Shown here: piece after piece, positions 55,594 through 64,000 of the stretch
Layout: every line of letters begins with the position of its first letter
How positions within the stretch are numbered: the first letter of the stretch is position 1
Assembly (NCBI RefSeq): GCF_022878925.1
Contig: NZ_CP084628.1
Span: forward strand, 372,001-436,000
DNA from: Caballeronia sp. TF1N1
GTDB lineage: Bacteria; Pseudomonadota; Gammaproteobacteria; Burkholderiales; Burkholderiaceae
Direction: 5' to 3'
DNA: 64,000 bases
Made by a program: the position numbers and the translations under genes
Notes under the pieces: model-generated
The model's database searches: none
What the model was told of the DNA's origin: nothing
What the model saw: the letters and a program-made list of their open reading frames with translations, nothing else

Positions 55594-56528
55594 CGCGATG
55601 TCCTTGCGTGAGTGCCGCGTGCGTTGTCGTCGAGCCCTTCCGGGCGATAGATGCGCACGGCCGTATCGTGAAAGAAAGCCTCTTGATCCGCGCGCGGCCA
55701 AGCGCGCACCAGTTCGGCAAAGCCGCGTAGCAGACCGTCGAGCGAAATGAACATGCCATCCACGGGGAAGTTGCTGCCGAACATGAGACGCCCGGCGCCG
55801 AAGACTTGATGCAGCGTATCGAGCACTGGCTGGTTTGCGGCCACGCTCCACGGCTTGCCCGCCTCGCACAGCCCCGACACCTTCACGGCCACGTTCGGCA
55901 GACGCGCGAGTTCTTCCAGCGCCACGCGCCAACGCGTAAGCGTCGCGTTCGATCGATCGCCGGGCACGCCCGCATGATTGACAATGAGCGTGGTGTGTGG
56001 AAAATCGCGGGCGAGCTGTGCCGCTTCGGACAGTTGCCGCCACGACGCCTGCAAGTCGAAGTGCAGGCCGTATCGTTCGAGCAAGGCATAGCCGCGACGC
56101 CAGCGTTCGTCGGACATGAGCGTGCGGCCATCCTTGTCCGGTACGCCCGGCTTGTGACGCACGCTGCGAACGCGAGCCACGCGGGCTTGCGCGGACAACA
56201 CGTCGTCCACGTCGGCGCGGTCGAGCCACGCTTGCGCCACGATCGCGTTGGGGCGACCCGTCTCTTCGGCAAGCTCGCGGACATAGCGCGTTTCGCCAAG
56301 CGGATCATCCGGGTTCCACTCGGCCTCGACATACACGCTGCCGATCACGCGATGCCCCGCCGCATCGCGCAGATAGTCCGATGGCAGGTACGTCTCTTTG
56401 ATCGGCGTGTAGTCGCCGTAACGATGTTCGACCAGCACGCCCGGCATGAGCCACGGATAGCGATTCGCTTCGAGGTCCCAGAAGTGCTGATGCGCGTCGA
56501 TGATCGGTCCTTCGTACAACTCGTTCAT
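55590..56528 (-). CDS. Amidohydrolase 2 (lactonase-like, COG3618 type)
   Basis: 312 residues. It has IIDAHQHFWDLEANRYPWL (metal-binding HxH), LIVNHAGVPGDR, and MFGSNFPVDGMF. It is a tandem paralogue of the next gene in the operon. The ATG at 56528 overlaps the MFS stop by 4 bases. A two-step lactone or amide hydrolysis, or two related substrates, would explain the pair. Confidence 0.88.
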   Translation of the reverse strand: MNELYEGPIIDAHQHFWDLEANRYPWLMPGVLVEHRYGDYTPIKETYLPSDYLRDAAGHRVIGSVYVEAEWNPDDPLGETRYVRELAEETGRPNAIVAQAWLDRADVDDVLSAQARVARVRSVRHKPGVPDKDGRTLMSDERWRRGYALLERYGLHFDLQASWRQLSEAAQLARDFPHTTLIVNHAGVPGDRSNATLTRWRVALEELARLPNVAVKVSGLCEAGKPWSVAANQPVLDTLHQVFGAGRLMFGSNFPVDGMFISLDGLLRGFAELVRAWPRADQEAFFHDTAVRIYRPEGLDDNARGTHARTSR

Positions 56529-57826
56529 GCGCGCGCTCCCGGATCGTTGCGGCCGAAATCGATAAAGAGCGAGCCGACGAGATAAGCGAACGCCGCCGCC
56601 GCGAAGAACAGGATGACCGCCGTGAAACCGCCTGTCATATCGACGATCACGCCCACGACGATAGGCACGATGATCGCGCCGCCCGTGCCCGCGAAGTTCA
56701 TCACGCCGCCGACGAGGCCGACTTGCTCGCGCGGTGCGAGCATCGCGGGAATGAGCCAGTACAGGCCGCCCCACAAGTGAAAGAACACGCCGAGCGACAA
56801 CACGGCGACCGCGAACCGGATATCCGCCACGAACGGCAAAGCCAGCAGACAAAGAAGCGACATGCCGCCCGACACGCCGAAGAGGATCTTGAACGCCGTC
56901 TTGCGTGCGAAATGCCGTTGCAGCCAGTCGGCTGTCACGCCCGACAGAATCTCGCCGACCGCGCCCGCGAGAAAAATGATGAAGGTCGCGAAGCCCATGC
57001 TGCGGATATCGAGCCCGCGTCCGACCGACAAATAGTTCGGCCCCCAGGTCACGAGGCCGAAGAACACCATCGCCCAACCGACACGGCCCACCACCATCGC
57101 CGAAATGATGCCGCGTGACAGCGGCGCCATCTTCGCGCTAGGGGCTTCGCCAGCAACGAGCTTCTGCTCGCGGATATACGCGACTTCCGCCTGGTCGATA
57201 CCCGCGTGCCGCTCGGGCGTCTCGCGCAGCATGCGATAGACGACGAGACCGAAGACGATCGTCACCGCTCCCACGATCAGGAACGCCGAACGCCACGATC
57301 CCGAGAAGCCGATCAGCGCGCTGATGAGCAGGCCACCGAGCGCCGAGCCGAGCGGCGCGCCGCTATCGATGAGTGTCACGCCGCGCGCCCGTTCCGCGGG
57401 CGGCAGCCACGCCGCCGTGAGCTTCGTCGCGGCGGGCATGTAAGGCGCTTCGAACACGCCGAGACCGATACGCGTAAGCAACAGCGTCACGCCGTTCATG
57501 GCGAACGCGGCAAGACACTGGAAGCCGCCCCACAGCACCGCCGAGATGCCGATCATGCGGCGTGCGCCGAAGCGGTCGGCGGCCCAGCCAGCGGGAATCT
57601 GGAACGTGCTGTACGTCCAGAAGAACGCAGAGAGGATCAACCCCTGCATCGTCGCGGCGAGATGAAACTCGCGCACGATGGTCGGCATTGCAATGGACAG
57701 CGACATGCGGTCGATGCAGTTGATCGTATAGAGCACGAAGAGCAACAGCACCATGCGCCAGCGGGTGGTGCAAAGAAGCGCGCGCAGCGAACTGCCCGAG
57801 GCGCTCGCGGATAAATTGGTTTGCAT
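56525..57826 (-). CDS. MFS transporter, second of the operon
   Basis: 433 residues from the ATG at 57826, which has GGAGGAG 5 bases upstream; the longer reading to 57934 is rejected. Twelve helices, with INCIDRMSLSIAMPTIVREF and AADRFGARRMIGISAVLWGG (MFS motif A). It belongs to the sugar-acid/hexuronate transporter type. It is more like GudP/ExuT than the other MFS in the operon, by memory of motifs only. Confidence 0.92.
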   Translation of the reverse strand: MQTNLSASASGSSLRALLCTTRWRMVLLLFVLYTINCIDRMSLSIAMPTIVREFHLAATMQGLILSAFFWTYSTFQIPAGWAADRFGARRMIGISAVLWGGFQCLAAFAMNGVTLLLTRIGLGVFEAPYMPAATKLTAAWLPPAERARGVTLIDSGAPLGSALGGLLISALIGFSGSWRSAFLIVGAVTIVFGLVVYRMLRETPERHAGIDQAEVAYIREQKLVAGEAPSAKMAPLSRGIISAMVVGRVGWAMVFFGLVTWGPNYLSVGRGLDIRSMGFATFIIFLAGAVGEILSGVTADWLQRHFARKTAFKILFGVSGGMSLLCLLALPFVADIRFAVAVLSLGVFFHLWGGLYWLIPAMLAPREQVGLVGGVMNFAGTGGAIIVPIVVGVIVDMTGGFTAVILFFAAAAFAYLVGSLFIDFGRNDPGARA

Positions 57827-57872
57827 GTCTCCTCCTGTATGGGTCGAAAGCCCTCGTCGTATCGCAGGCCGT

Positions 57873-59240
57873 TTATAGCGACGGATTGCGCTTCCACGCT
57901 TCGTAAAGCGCCGAGCCTTGCAAGTCGAGCGCATCGAGCGGAACGAGGTCGCCCTGCTTTACATCGGCGAGAAGACGCTTGTTGGCCGCGAGATAGAACG
58001 GCGCCGCGACACCCGCCTTCGCGCGTTCGATGAGCAACGGCGTCGCGCCCTGAATGGTGTGATGATGACCGCCCATGGCAAGCGTCTCGCCCGCCTTGAA
58101 GTCGCGTTCGGCACGCGCCACCATTTGCGCGTGCGGCAACTGCTCCGCGCTGCCGGTCGGCTGATTGAGCAGCACCGCCGAAAAAATGCTCATCGGCGTT
58201 TCGAGACCCATCAGGTGATACGGCAAGTAGATGCATGCATAGCGGCCGTTCTTGCCGACCACATGGCCCTTTTGCTTGAGCAACTCCCAGGTTTCCTCGT
58301 CCTTGCAGCGCACGATGACGAACACGCCGCCACCGAAGCTCAGATCGTCCGGACGACGCAGGCAGTTGAAGACATCGACCACGCCGGTGCGCTCTAGAAT
58401 GCCGCCGTCTTCCTTCGGCACGAAGATATCGGCGAGTTCATTCAAGCGCGCGAGCGGATAGTTGAGCGCATCGGCAGCCGGCACGAAGCCGATCGAATTG
58501 GCGACGACGTTCATCTCGCAGTAATCGGGCGTCGCGCTTTGCGGCAGCATCGAGAGCGCCTTGCTACGGGCGGCGAGCGTCGCGGCGATGTCGTCGCCTG
58601 GCGTCCAGCACGCATCGAGCGAGACTTCGTGGCGTTGATCGAGATAGTCGATGGTATGCGCGTCCGGATCGTAGATGAAGTCGTACTCGCTCGACTTGCC
58701 AGCCACGATCACTTCGAAACCGAGCACGCGCGCCCACGTCACGAGGCCGATCAGATTGCTCGGCTGATCGCCGTCGGGCGTGGTGTACGTCACGCCGTTT
58801 TCGAGCGCGAGCCGGTTCAGATACGGGCCCACGACCGAATCGGTTTCCTTGGTCGCCATCGCCACGTGCACGCCGCGCTTCAATGCGTTTTCGGCGATCT
58901 GCACGCTCACTTCAGGATGCCCCGTCGCTTCCACGACGATATCGAGCTCCACGTTCTTCAACAGCAGATGGTCGCCCACCAGCGCGATACGGCCATCGGC
59001 ACGAGCGGCGCGCACGTCGTCGGCGTTGTTGCAGACGCGCGCCGTATCGTTCGCGAAGCCGAGCGAAGCCAGGGCGGCGAGCGTGCCTTCGATATCGATA
59101 TCGCACAGCGCGGCGATCTCGAGGCCCGGCAACGCGCGGCATTGCACGAGCAGCGAGCGGCCGAAGCCGCCTTTCGGACCGACGAGCGCCATGCGGATCG
59201 TGCGGCTGCCGAGCGACTTGAAGAGATGTTCGTAGTTCAT
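57873..59240 (-). CDS. SAF-domain oxidoreductase (homoserine-dehydrogenase-like, COG4091)
   Basis: 455 residues. An N-terminal NAD(P)-binding domain has MALVGPKGGFGRSLL, and a middle domain has EATGHPEVSVQIAENALKRG and TTPDGDQPSNLIGLVTWAR. The C-terminal SAF domain (ARAERDFKAGETLAMGG) ends the protein. The reaction is unknown; oxidation or reduction of a sugar acid or hydroxy acid fits the operon. It is 46 bases from the MFS and 52 bases from the GntP gene. Confidence 0.85.
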   Translation of the reverse strand: MNYEHLFKSLGSRTIRMALVGPKGGFGRSLLVQCRALPGLEIAALCDIDIEGTLAALASLGFANDTARVCNNADDVRAARADGRIALVGDHLLLKNVELDIVVEATGHPEVSVQIAENALKRGVHVAMATKETDSVVGPYLNRLALENGVTYTTPDGDQPSNLIGLVTWARVLGFEVIVAGKSSEYDFIYDPDAHTIDYLDQRHEVSLDACWTPGDDIAATLAARSKALSMLPQSATPDYCEMNVVANSIGFVPAADALNYPLARLNELADIFVPKEDGGILERTGVVDVFNCLRRPDDLSFGGGVFVIVRCKDEETWELLKQKGHVVGKNGRYACIYLPYHLMGLETPMSIFSAVLLNQPTGSAEQLPHAQMVARAERDFKAGETLAMGGHHHTIQGATPLLIERAKAGVAAPFYLAANKRLLADVKQGDLVPLDALDLQGSALYEAWKRNPSL

Positions 59241-59292
59241 GGCGATGTCTGTCCTTTAAGGCCTGATCTTGTGGGGAACGTGAACGGCACGT

Positions 59293-60645
59293 TTAGCCGA
59301 TCACCGAGTTGATGAGGAGAATCACGCCGAGCGCGACGAGCGATTGAAACGAGACGAGCAGCGTCCAGGTCTTGAGCGTATCGGCGACCGAGAGGCGGAA
59401 ATATTCCTTGAAAAGCCAGAAGCCCGAGTCGTTCAGATGCGAGAGCATCAGTCCGCCCGAGCTCACGGCGAGCACCAGCAGTTCGAGATTGACGCCGGGC
59501 GTGGCCGCCGCGATCGGCGCGACAATGCCCGCCGCCGTCACGGTTGCGACCGTCGCCGAGCCGATCGCGATACGGATCAGCGCCGCGACCGCCCAGCCGA
59601 GCACGAGCGGCGAGATCGACCAATGCGTGGCCCAATGCGCGATGGCGTCGCCGATATGCGTGGCGAGCAGCATCTCTTTCAGGCCGCCACCCGCGCCGAG
59701 GATCAGGATCACGGCGGCAGCGGGCGCCACGCTCTTGCCGAGGAGCTTTTGAATCTGCGGCAACGTGAGGCCGCTCTTGACGCCGAGCGACCAGATTGCG
59801 AACAGCACGGCAATCAGCAACGAGACGATAGGATCGCCCACGGTTTCGAGCAGTTCGCGCATCGGCGTGCCGGTCGGCGCGTAGTTGCGGCCGAACGTGC
59901 GGATCATCATCAGAACCGGTGGCAACAGGACCGTGATGAGCACGAGCGCGAGCGGCGGCGTGGCGCGGCCGGCTTTCTTGTCGTCGGCGGCAGCGGGCGA
60001 ATAAAGACCCTCGCCTGGCGTAACCGGCAGAAAGCGCATGACGAAGGCCGTGAAGAGCGGGCCGGAGAGAATGGCCATCGGAACTGCGACGATCAGGCCG
60101 AAAAAGATCGTGCGGCCCGCGTCCGCATGCAACGCGGCAAGCGCGAGCGTCGGCGACGGATGCGGCGGCAAGAGTCCGTGCGAGACGTAGAGGCCGGCGG
60201 CCATCGGAATGCCGACGGCCATCAGCGGACTTTTCGTGCGATGCGCGATGGCGTAGACGAGCGGGACGAGCATCACGAAGCTCACATCGAACAGATGCGG
60301 CAAGCCGATGAGCAGCGACGCCGCGCAAATGGCCGCCGGAATCCAGCGCTTAGAACCGAGTCCGATGAATGCGTTGGCGATGCGATCCGCGCCACCCGAT
60401 TCGAGCAGCAAGCCGCCGAGCATGGTGCCGAGTCCGACCACGAGCCCCACGGAACTGAGAATGCCTCCAAAGCCTTTTTCAAAGCTCTTGATGACGGCGG
60501 TAGGCGCGAGTCCGGCCGCGCAGCCGAGAAAGCCGGCCGTGAGAATGAGCGCGAGAAACGGGTGAAGCTTGACCTTCGTGATCAGCAGTACCAGCAGAAG
60601 GATCGCGATAACGGGCGCGATCAACGTATAGAGCGAAGGCGACAT
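59293..60645 (-). CDS. GntP-family gluconate/sugar-acid:H+ symporter
   Basis: 450 residues, about twelve to fourteen helices. It has LHPFLALILTAGFLGCAAGL, FEKGFGGILSSVGLVVGLGT and GLYVSHGLLPPHPSPTLA, as in GntP/GntT/DsdX transporters. It is the first gene of the operon and the third transporter in it. A CGGTATACCG palindrome lies 58 bases before its ATG. Confidence 0.92.
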   Translation of the reverse strand: MSPSLYTLIAPVIAILLLVLLITKVKLHPFLALILTAGFLGCAAGLAPTAVIKSFEKGFGGILSSVGLVVGLGTMLGGLLLESGGADRIANAFIGLGSKRWIPAAICAASLLIGLPHLFDVSFVMLVPLVYAIAHRTKSPLMAVGIPMAAGLYVSHGLLPPHPSPTLALAALHADAGRTIFFGLIVAVPMAILSGPLFTAFVMRFLPVTPGEGLYSPAAADDKKAGRATPPLALVLITVLLPPVLMMIRTFGRNYAPTGTPMRELLETVGDPIVSLLIAVLFAIWSLGVKSGLTLPQIQKLLGKSVAPAAAVILILGAGGGLKEMLLATHIGDAIAHWATHWSISPLVLGWAVAALIRIAIGSATVATVTAAGIVAPIAAATPGVNLELLVLAVSSGGLMLSHLNDSGFWLFKEYFRLSVADTLKTWTLLVSFQSLVALGVILLINSVIG

Positions 60646-60702
60646 GAAGTAGTGCGGCTCGAAAAGCGTGGCGCCCCGCCGGTGTCGACGAGGTTTTCAT
60701 TG

Positions 60703-60712
60703 CGGTATACCG
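60703..60712. promoter_or_regulatory. Candidate GntR operator before gntP
   Basis: CGGTATACCG, a perfect palindrome 58 bases before the gntP start. GntR/FadR-type regulators often bind short inverted repeats of this kind (TNGTNNNACNA). Confidence 0.5.
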
Positions 60713-60888
60713 GACGAATGCGGCGCCCGAACGATGGAGTTATTTGCCGAAAACACGGACGAACTACGCGGGCATCGGCAAGAAACCCTTATTCAACGGT
60801 GTTTTCGGTCGATTGACATGTAGGTCTCCAAGTCGCGTTCTTATGAATTTCGCAGGCGCCGGACGACGTTCTGCGCTCTGCCTAATTC

Positions 60889-60898
60889 TGGTATACCG
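60889..60898. promoter_or_regulatory. Candidate GntR operator, middle site
   Basis: TGGTATACCG, matching the palindrome at 60703-60712 in nine of ten positions, in the middle of the divergent region. Confidence 0.5.
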
Positions 60899-60996
60899 AA
60901 ATTTAGTTCTATCGTCGTGTACCGTCAAGTGCGGGATCGCACCTAGGCGGGGCGATTGTCGGCCGCAAATCTCAGGTGACGCGTTCGCTGGTAAAG

Positions 60997-61006
60997 TGGC
61001 ATACCA
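60997..61006. promoter_or_regulatory. Candidate GntR operator before gntR
   Basis: TGGCATACCA, one base off a perfect palindrome, 42 bases before the gntR start; fits autoregulation. Confidence 0.5.
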
Positions 61007-61047
61007 GAGCGGCCGAGGATTTCGCCGCGACAAGGGAACAAGCAAAA

Positions 61048-61764
61048 ATGAAGGACTTAGACGACGAGCAGGAAGGCTTCGACGGTGCCGACGAGCCGGA
61101 TTCGCTGCTCTCCATGCAGATTGCGCAACGCTTGCGCACGATGATCGCGACCGACGAACTCAAGCCCGGCGAGCGCCTGCGCGAGCGCACGCTCGCCGAA
61201 CGGCTGACGGTCTCGCGCACGCCGTTGCGCGAGGCGCTCAAGGAACTGGCGGGCGACGGCCTCGTCGTCGTGCTGCCTAAGCGCGGCGCGGTCGTGGCGG
61301 ACCTGAGCGCGGCGGAAATCCGCGAGAAGCTCGACGTGTTGGGCGCAATCGAGGCGTTTGGCGGCGAACAGGCGTGTCGTTTAGCGACGGATGCGGAGAT
61401 CGCCGAGATTCGCGCGCTCCATCACGAGATGCACGCGGCTTACGAGCGGCGCGACCGCATGAATTACTTCCGGCTCAATCAGGCGATCCACGCGAACATC
61501 ATCGTGGCGGCCAAGAACGCCACGCTCACGCAAGTGCACGAGCGGCTCAACCGGCAGCTTTATCGCTATCGCTTTCAGGGTAGCGTGACGTCGGAGACGT
61601 GGCATACCGCTATAGATGAACACGAGATCATCGTGCAATTGCTCAACGCGCGCGATGGCGCGCGGCTGGGGGAATTTCTGAGGCGGCATGTGCATAGCAC
61701 CTGGGAGCAGATTACGCCCGAGCGCGACCACGAAGTGAAGGAGCAGACGCTGCAACGCGTATGA
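61048..61764 (+). CDS. GntR-family regulator (FadR/FCD type)
   Basis: 238 residues from the ATG at 61048. It has the winged-helix motif RLRERTLAERLTVSRTPLRE and an FCD domain with AIEAFGGEQACRLATD and NQAIHANIIVAAKNATL; the metal-site histidines (HANI, HEIIV, RRHVH) are visible. It probably controls the divergent catabolic operon in response to a carboxylic acid. The acyl-CoA synthetase follows after 30 bases. Confidence 0.93.
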   Translation: MKDLDDEQEGFDGADEPDSLLSMQIAQRLRTMIATDELKPGERLRERTLAERLTVSRTPLREALKELAGDGLVVVLPKRGAVVADLSAAEIREKLDVLGAIEAFGGEQACRLATDAEIAEIRALHHEMHAAYERRDRMNYFRLNQAIHANIIVAAKNATLTQVHERLNRQLYRYRFQGSVTSETWHTAIDEHEIIVQLLNARDGARLGEFLRRHVHSTWEQITPERDHEVKEQTLQRV

Positions 61765-61794
61765 TCGAGGAACCCTCACCCACCACAAAAAACC

Positions 61795-63402
61795 ATGCTG
61801 CCGTCAGGAGACACCTACGAAGCAGTCGATGCCGCCTTCACCTGGCGCATCCCCGCGCGCTATAACATCGCGCAAGACGTGTGCGACAAATGGGCGGACG
61901 GCTCGAACCGGCTCGCGCTGATCGTCGAATCGAACGATCTCTCGCAGCAACGCTATACCTTCGACGACCTGCAACGCCTCTCCAACCGCTTCGCCAACGC
62001 GCTTGCCGAACGCGGCGTGCAGCGCGGCGAGCGCGTGGCCATCTTCGTGCGGCAATCGGTCGAAGCGGCGATCGCGCATCTCGCGGCCTATCGCATGGGA
62101 TGCATTGCCGTGCCGCTCTTCGCGCTCTTCGGTATCGATGCAATCGAGTTCCGGCTCGCGCATTCCGGGGCCGCCGCCGTCGTGACGGACGCCGAAGGCG
62201 CGGCGAAGATCGCGTCGATTCGCGCATCGCTGCCGGAGTTGCGCCACGTCTTCGCGACCGATGGCAGCGACACTACGTTCTGGCCCGCGCTCGAAGCGGC
62301 ATCGGAAGAAGACGCCCTCGTCGATACTTCCGCGGACGATCCCGCCGTCATCATCTATACGTCTGGCACCACGGGCAAACCGAAAGGCGCATTGCACGGA
62401 CATCGCGTTCTGCTTGGGCATCTGCCGGGCGTGGAGATGTCGCAGCAGTGCTTCCCGCTCGACGCGACGCTCATGTGGACGCCCGCGGACTGGGCGTGGA
62501 TCGGCGGCCTCTTCGATGTGCTCTTGCCTTCGTGGCATCACGGCGTGCCGGTACTCGCGCGGCGCTTCGACAAGTTCGATGGCCACGCCGCGTTCGATCT
62601 GCTCGAACGGCATGGCGTGAGCCACACGTTCCTGCCGCCGACCGCGCTCAAGATGATGCGCGCGACGCCGCAAGCGAAAGCGCCGGCGCTCGCGTTGCGT
62701 TCGGTGGCGAGCGGCGGTGAATCGCTCGGCGAGGAGTTGCTGTCGTGGGGCCGCGCAACGCTTGGCGTCACCATCAACGAGTTCTACGGGCAGACCGAAT
62801 GCAACGTGGTGCTCTCCTCGTGCGCCAGATGGTTCGAACCGCGCAACGGCGTGATCGGGCGCGCGGTGCCGGGGCATCGCGTGGCCGTCGTCGACGATTC
62901 GGGTATGCCGCAGCCTTTGGGCACGCCCGGCAATATCGCCATTGCCGCGCCCGATCCCGTGATGTTTCTCGGCTACTGGCGCGACGAGGCCGCGACCGCG
63001 CAGAAGTTTCGCGGCGACTATCTGTTGACGGGCGACCTCGGCATGCTCGACGCGGAGGGCTTCTTTCGCTTCATCGGCCGCGACGACGATGTCATCACGA
63101 GCGCGGGTTATCGCATCGGGCCGGGACCGATCGAGGACTGTCTTTTGAGGCATCCCGCCGTGCGCTTCGCGGCGGTCATCGGCGTGGCGGATGAACGGCG
63201 CACGGAGATCGTCTGCGCGGTCGTCGTGCTCAACGACGGCTTCGAGCCGGGCGATGCCCTCGTGCTCGAACTGCAGCAGCACGTTCGCACCCGGCTTGCG
63301 GCGCATGAATATCCGCGCGAGGTGCGCTTCGTCTCCGAATTGCCGATGACGGCGACTGGCAAGATCATCCGCAAGTCGCTGCGCTCGCAGTTCACGTCTT
63401 AG
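61795..63402 (+). CDS. Acyl-CoA synthetase (AMP-forming)
   Basis: 535 residues. ANL-superfamily motifs: YTSGTTGKPKGALHG (A3), NEFYGQTECN (A5), LTGDLG (A7), GRDDDVITSAGYRIG (A8) and PMTATGKIIRKS with the catalytic Lys (A10). It is similar to medium-chain acyl-CoA synthetases (ACSM-like). It activates a carboxylic acid with ATP and CoA. The position next to GntR suggests the same regulon, though the substrate is unknown. Confidence 0.93.
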   Translation: MLPSGDTYEAVDAAFTWRIPARYNIAQDVCDKWADGSNRLALIVESNDLSQQRYTFDDLQRLSNRFANALAERGVQRGERVAIFVRQSVEAAIAHLAAYRMGCIAVPLFALFGIDAIEFRLAHSGAAAVVTDAEGAAKIASIRASLPELRHVFATDGSDTTFWPALEAASEEDALVDTSADDPAVIIYTSGTTGKPKGALHGHRVLLGHLPGVEMSQQCFPLDATLMWTPADWAWIGGLFDVLLPSWHHGVPVLARRFDKFDGHAAFDLLERHGVSHTFLPPTALKMMRATPQAKAPALALRSVASGGESLGEELLSWGRATLGVTINEFYGQTECNVVLSSCARWFEPRNGVIGRAVPGHRVAVVDDSGMPQPLGTPGNIAIAAPDPVMFLGYWRDEAATAQKFRGDYLLTGDLGMLDAEGFFRFIGRDDDVITSAGYRIGPGPIEDCLLRHPAVRFAAVIGVADERRTEIVCAVVVLNDGFEPGDALVLELQQHVRTRLAAHEYPREVRFVSELPMTATGKIIRKSLRSQFTS

Positions 63403-63412
63403 CAATCGCGCG

Positions 63413-64000
63413 TCATACCGATCCGGCGATGAAGTCTCGCAACCACCGATGCGCCGGATCGCGATGCACGCGCTCGTGCCAGAACATCGACATTTCATAG
63501 CCGGACACTTCGATTGGCGCATCCACCACGTGCAGCGCCGCATCGTGCTCGACTAGCCGCAATGGCAGCATGCCCACGAGATCGGTCGATGCAATCAGCG
63601 AGCGCACGAAGAGAAAATGCGGCGCGGACAGCACGACGCGACGCGCGACGCCGAGTGCCGCGAGCGCTTCATCGGTCGGACCAAAGAAGCCTCCGCCGTC
63701 CGGCGACACGATCACATGTTCGAGCGCACAGAACTGCTTGAGGCTGGGTTTGCGCTTGAGACGCGGATGCCCCTTCTTCGCCACAAGCACATAGCGTTCG
63801 GTAAAAAGCGCCTGCCGATGCAGACCCGGTGGCGCGCCTTCGGTGATATGAAACGCAAGATCGATCTCGCCGCGTTCGGCTTGTCGCGCGAGACGCGGCG
63901 GCGTGGCTTCGAGCACGGCAATGCGCGTCCGCGGTGCGGCCAGCCGCAAGCCGTTTATCGCCGGCATGAGCACGGTGGACTCGCTGTAATCGGTTGCGGC
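63413..64000 (-). CDS. LysR-family regulator, effector-domain part, cut by the window edge
   Basis: The frame is open from the stop at 63413 to the window edge, about 195 codons. It reads through TDYSESTVLMPAINGLRLAA and EIDLAFHITEGAPPGLHRQA, typical of a LysR substrate-binding domain, and ends in LRDFIAGSV. The N-terminal HTH lies beyond the window. It is convergent with the acyl-CoA synthetase, 10 bases apart. Confidence 0.9.
   Translation of the reverse strand, partial: AATDYSESTVLMPAINGLRLAAPRTRIAVLEATPPRLARQAERGEIDLAFHITEGAPPGLHRQALFTERYVLVAKKGHPRLKRKPSLKQFCALEHVIVSPDGGGFFGPTDEALAALGVARRVVLSAPHFLFVRSLIASTDLVGMLPLRLVEHDAALHVVDAPIEVSGYEMSMFWHERVHRDPAHRWLRDFIAGSV

Larger units (their letters stand above)
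60646..61047. other. Divergent control region between gntP and gntR
   Basis: 402 bases with no gene. It contains three related palindromic sites (listed separately) and AT-rich parts near 60770 and 60880-60910. Confidence 0.5.

Noticed and set aside
61804..63543. A 579-codon minus-strand frame opposite the acyl-CoA synthetase
   Set aside because: The plus strand shows all ANL motifs; the opposite frame is Arg-rich with no recognisable domain.

Overview
The window is a 64 kb, high-GC chromosomal segment from a Gram-negative beta-proteobacterium, most likely a Burkholderia-type organism (Burkholderia, Paraburkholderia or Caballeronia). The reasons are the gene families present (Flp/Tad locus with a DUF3613 gene, DUF4148-like and DUF4410 proteins, a Gram-negative porin of the Burkholderia type), the strong G/C bias at third codon positions, and the order of the tad genes. 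This assignment is inference from gene content; no rRNA or tRNA gene is present.

Layout. (1) 1-11.7 kb: a complete Flp/Tad pilus locus on the minus strand (flp, prepilin peptidase, TadE, CpaB/RcpC, secretin RcpA, TadZ, TadA, TadB, TadC, TadD, DUF3613, TadG) and the first 68 codons of a further gene. A good sigma-70-like promoter precedes flp, and a 10-bp hairpin separates flp from the rest. (2) 12-16 kb: a glycine-rich repeat lipoprotein followed by an FhaC/ShlB-type outer-membrane transporter. (3) 16-19.2 kb: a DUF4148-like protein, a MarR regulator, an HtrB/LpxL-like acyltransferase and a cold-shock protein. (4) 19.2-25.1 kb: a lower-GC chaperone-usher fimbrial cluster. Its usher gene is truncated and runs into the C-terminal end of a pilin or adhesin. 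A 52-codon gene candidate and a terminator close the cluster. (5) 25-34.6 kb: an MHYT-GGDEF-EAL protein, a cardiolipin synthase-like enzyme, a DUF4410 lipoprotein, an SDR, a DUF4130-UdgX / radical-SAM DNA repair pair with a perfect LexA box, and small proteins. (6) 34.6-42.4 kb: a sugar locus with an aldose-1-epimerase, a phytanoyl-CoA dioxygenase-like enzyme, a LacI regulator and a four-gene ABC transporter resembling the YtfQRT-YjfF galactofuranose system. (7) 42.6-52.9 kb: a TPR protein, a ModA-like binding protein, a 1625-residue hybrid kinase with two kinase cores and three receivers, DAHP synthase, a HAD phosphatase and a porin. (8) 53.3-63.4 kb: a six-gene minus-strand catabolic operon (three transporters, two tandem amidohydrolases, one SAF-domain oxidoreductase) opposite a GntR regulator and an acyl-CoA synthetase, with palindromic GGTATACC-type sites between them. 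(9) The right edge cuts a LysR regulator.

What stands out. The observations most worth checking are the usher/pilin junction, the SOS box on the radical-SAM/UdgX pair, the TpsB transporter with a repeat lipoprotein where a TpsA exoprotein would be expected, the dual-core kinase, the three-transporter operon with candidate operators, and two short genes in gaps (24927-25085 and 53113-53271). No CRISPR array, complete insertion sequence, phage or toxin-antitoxin module was recognised.
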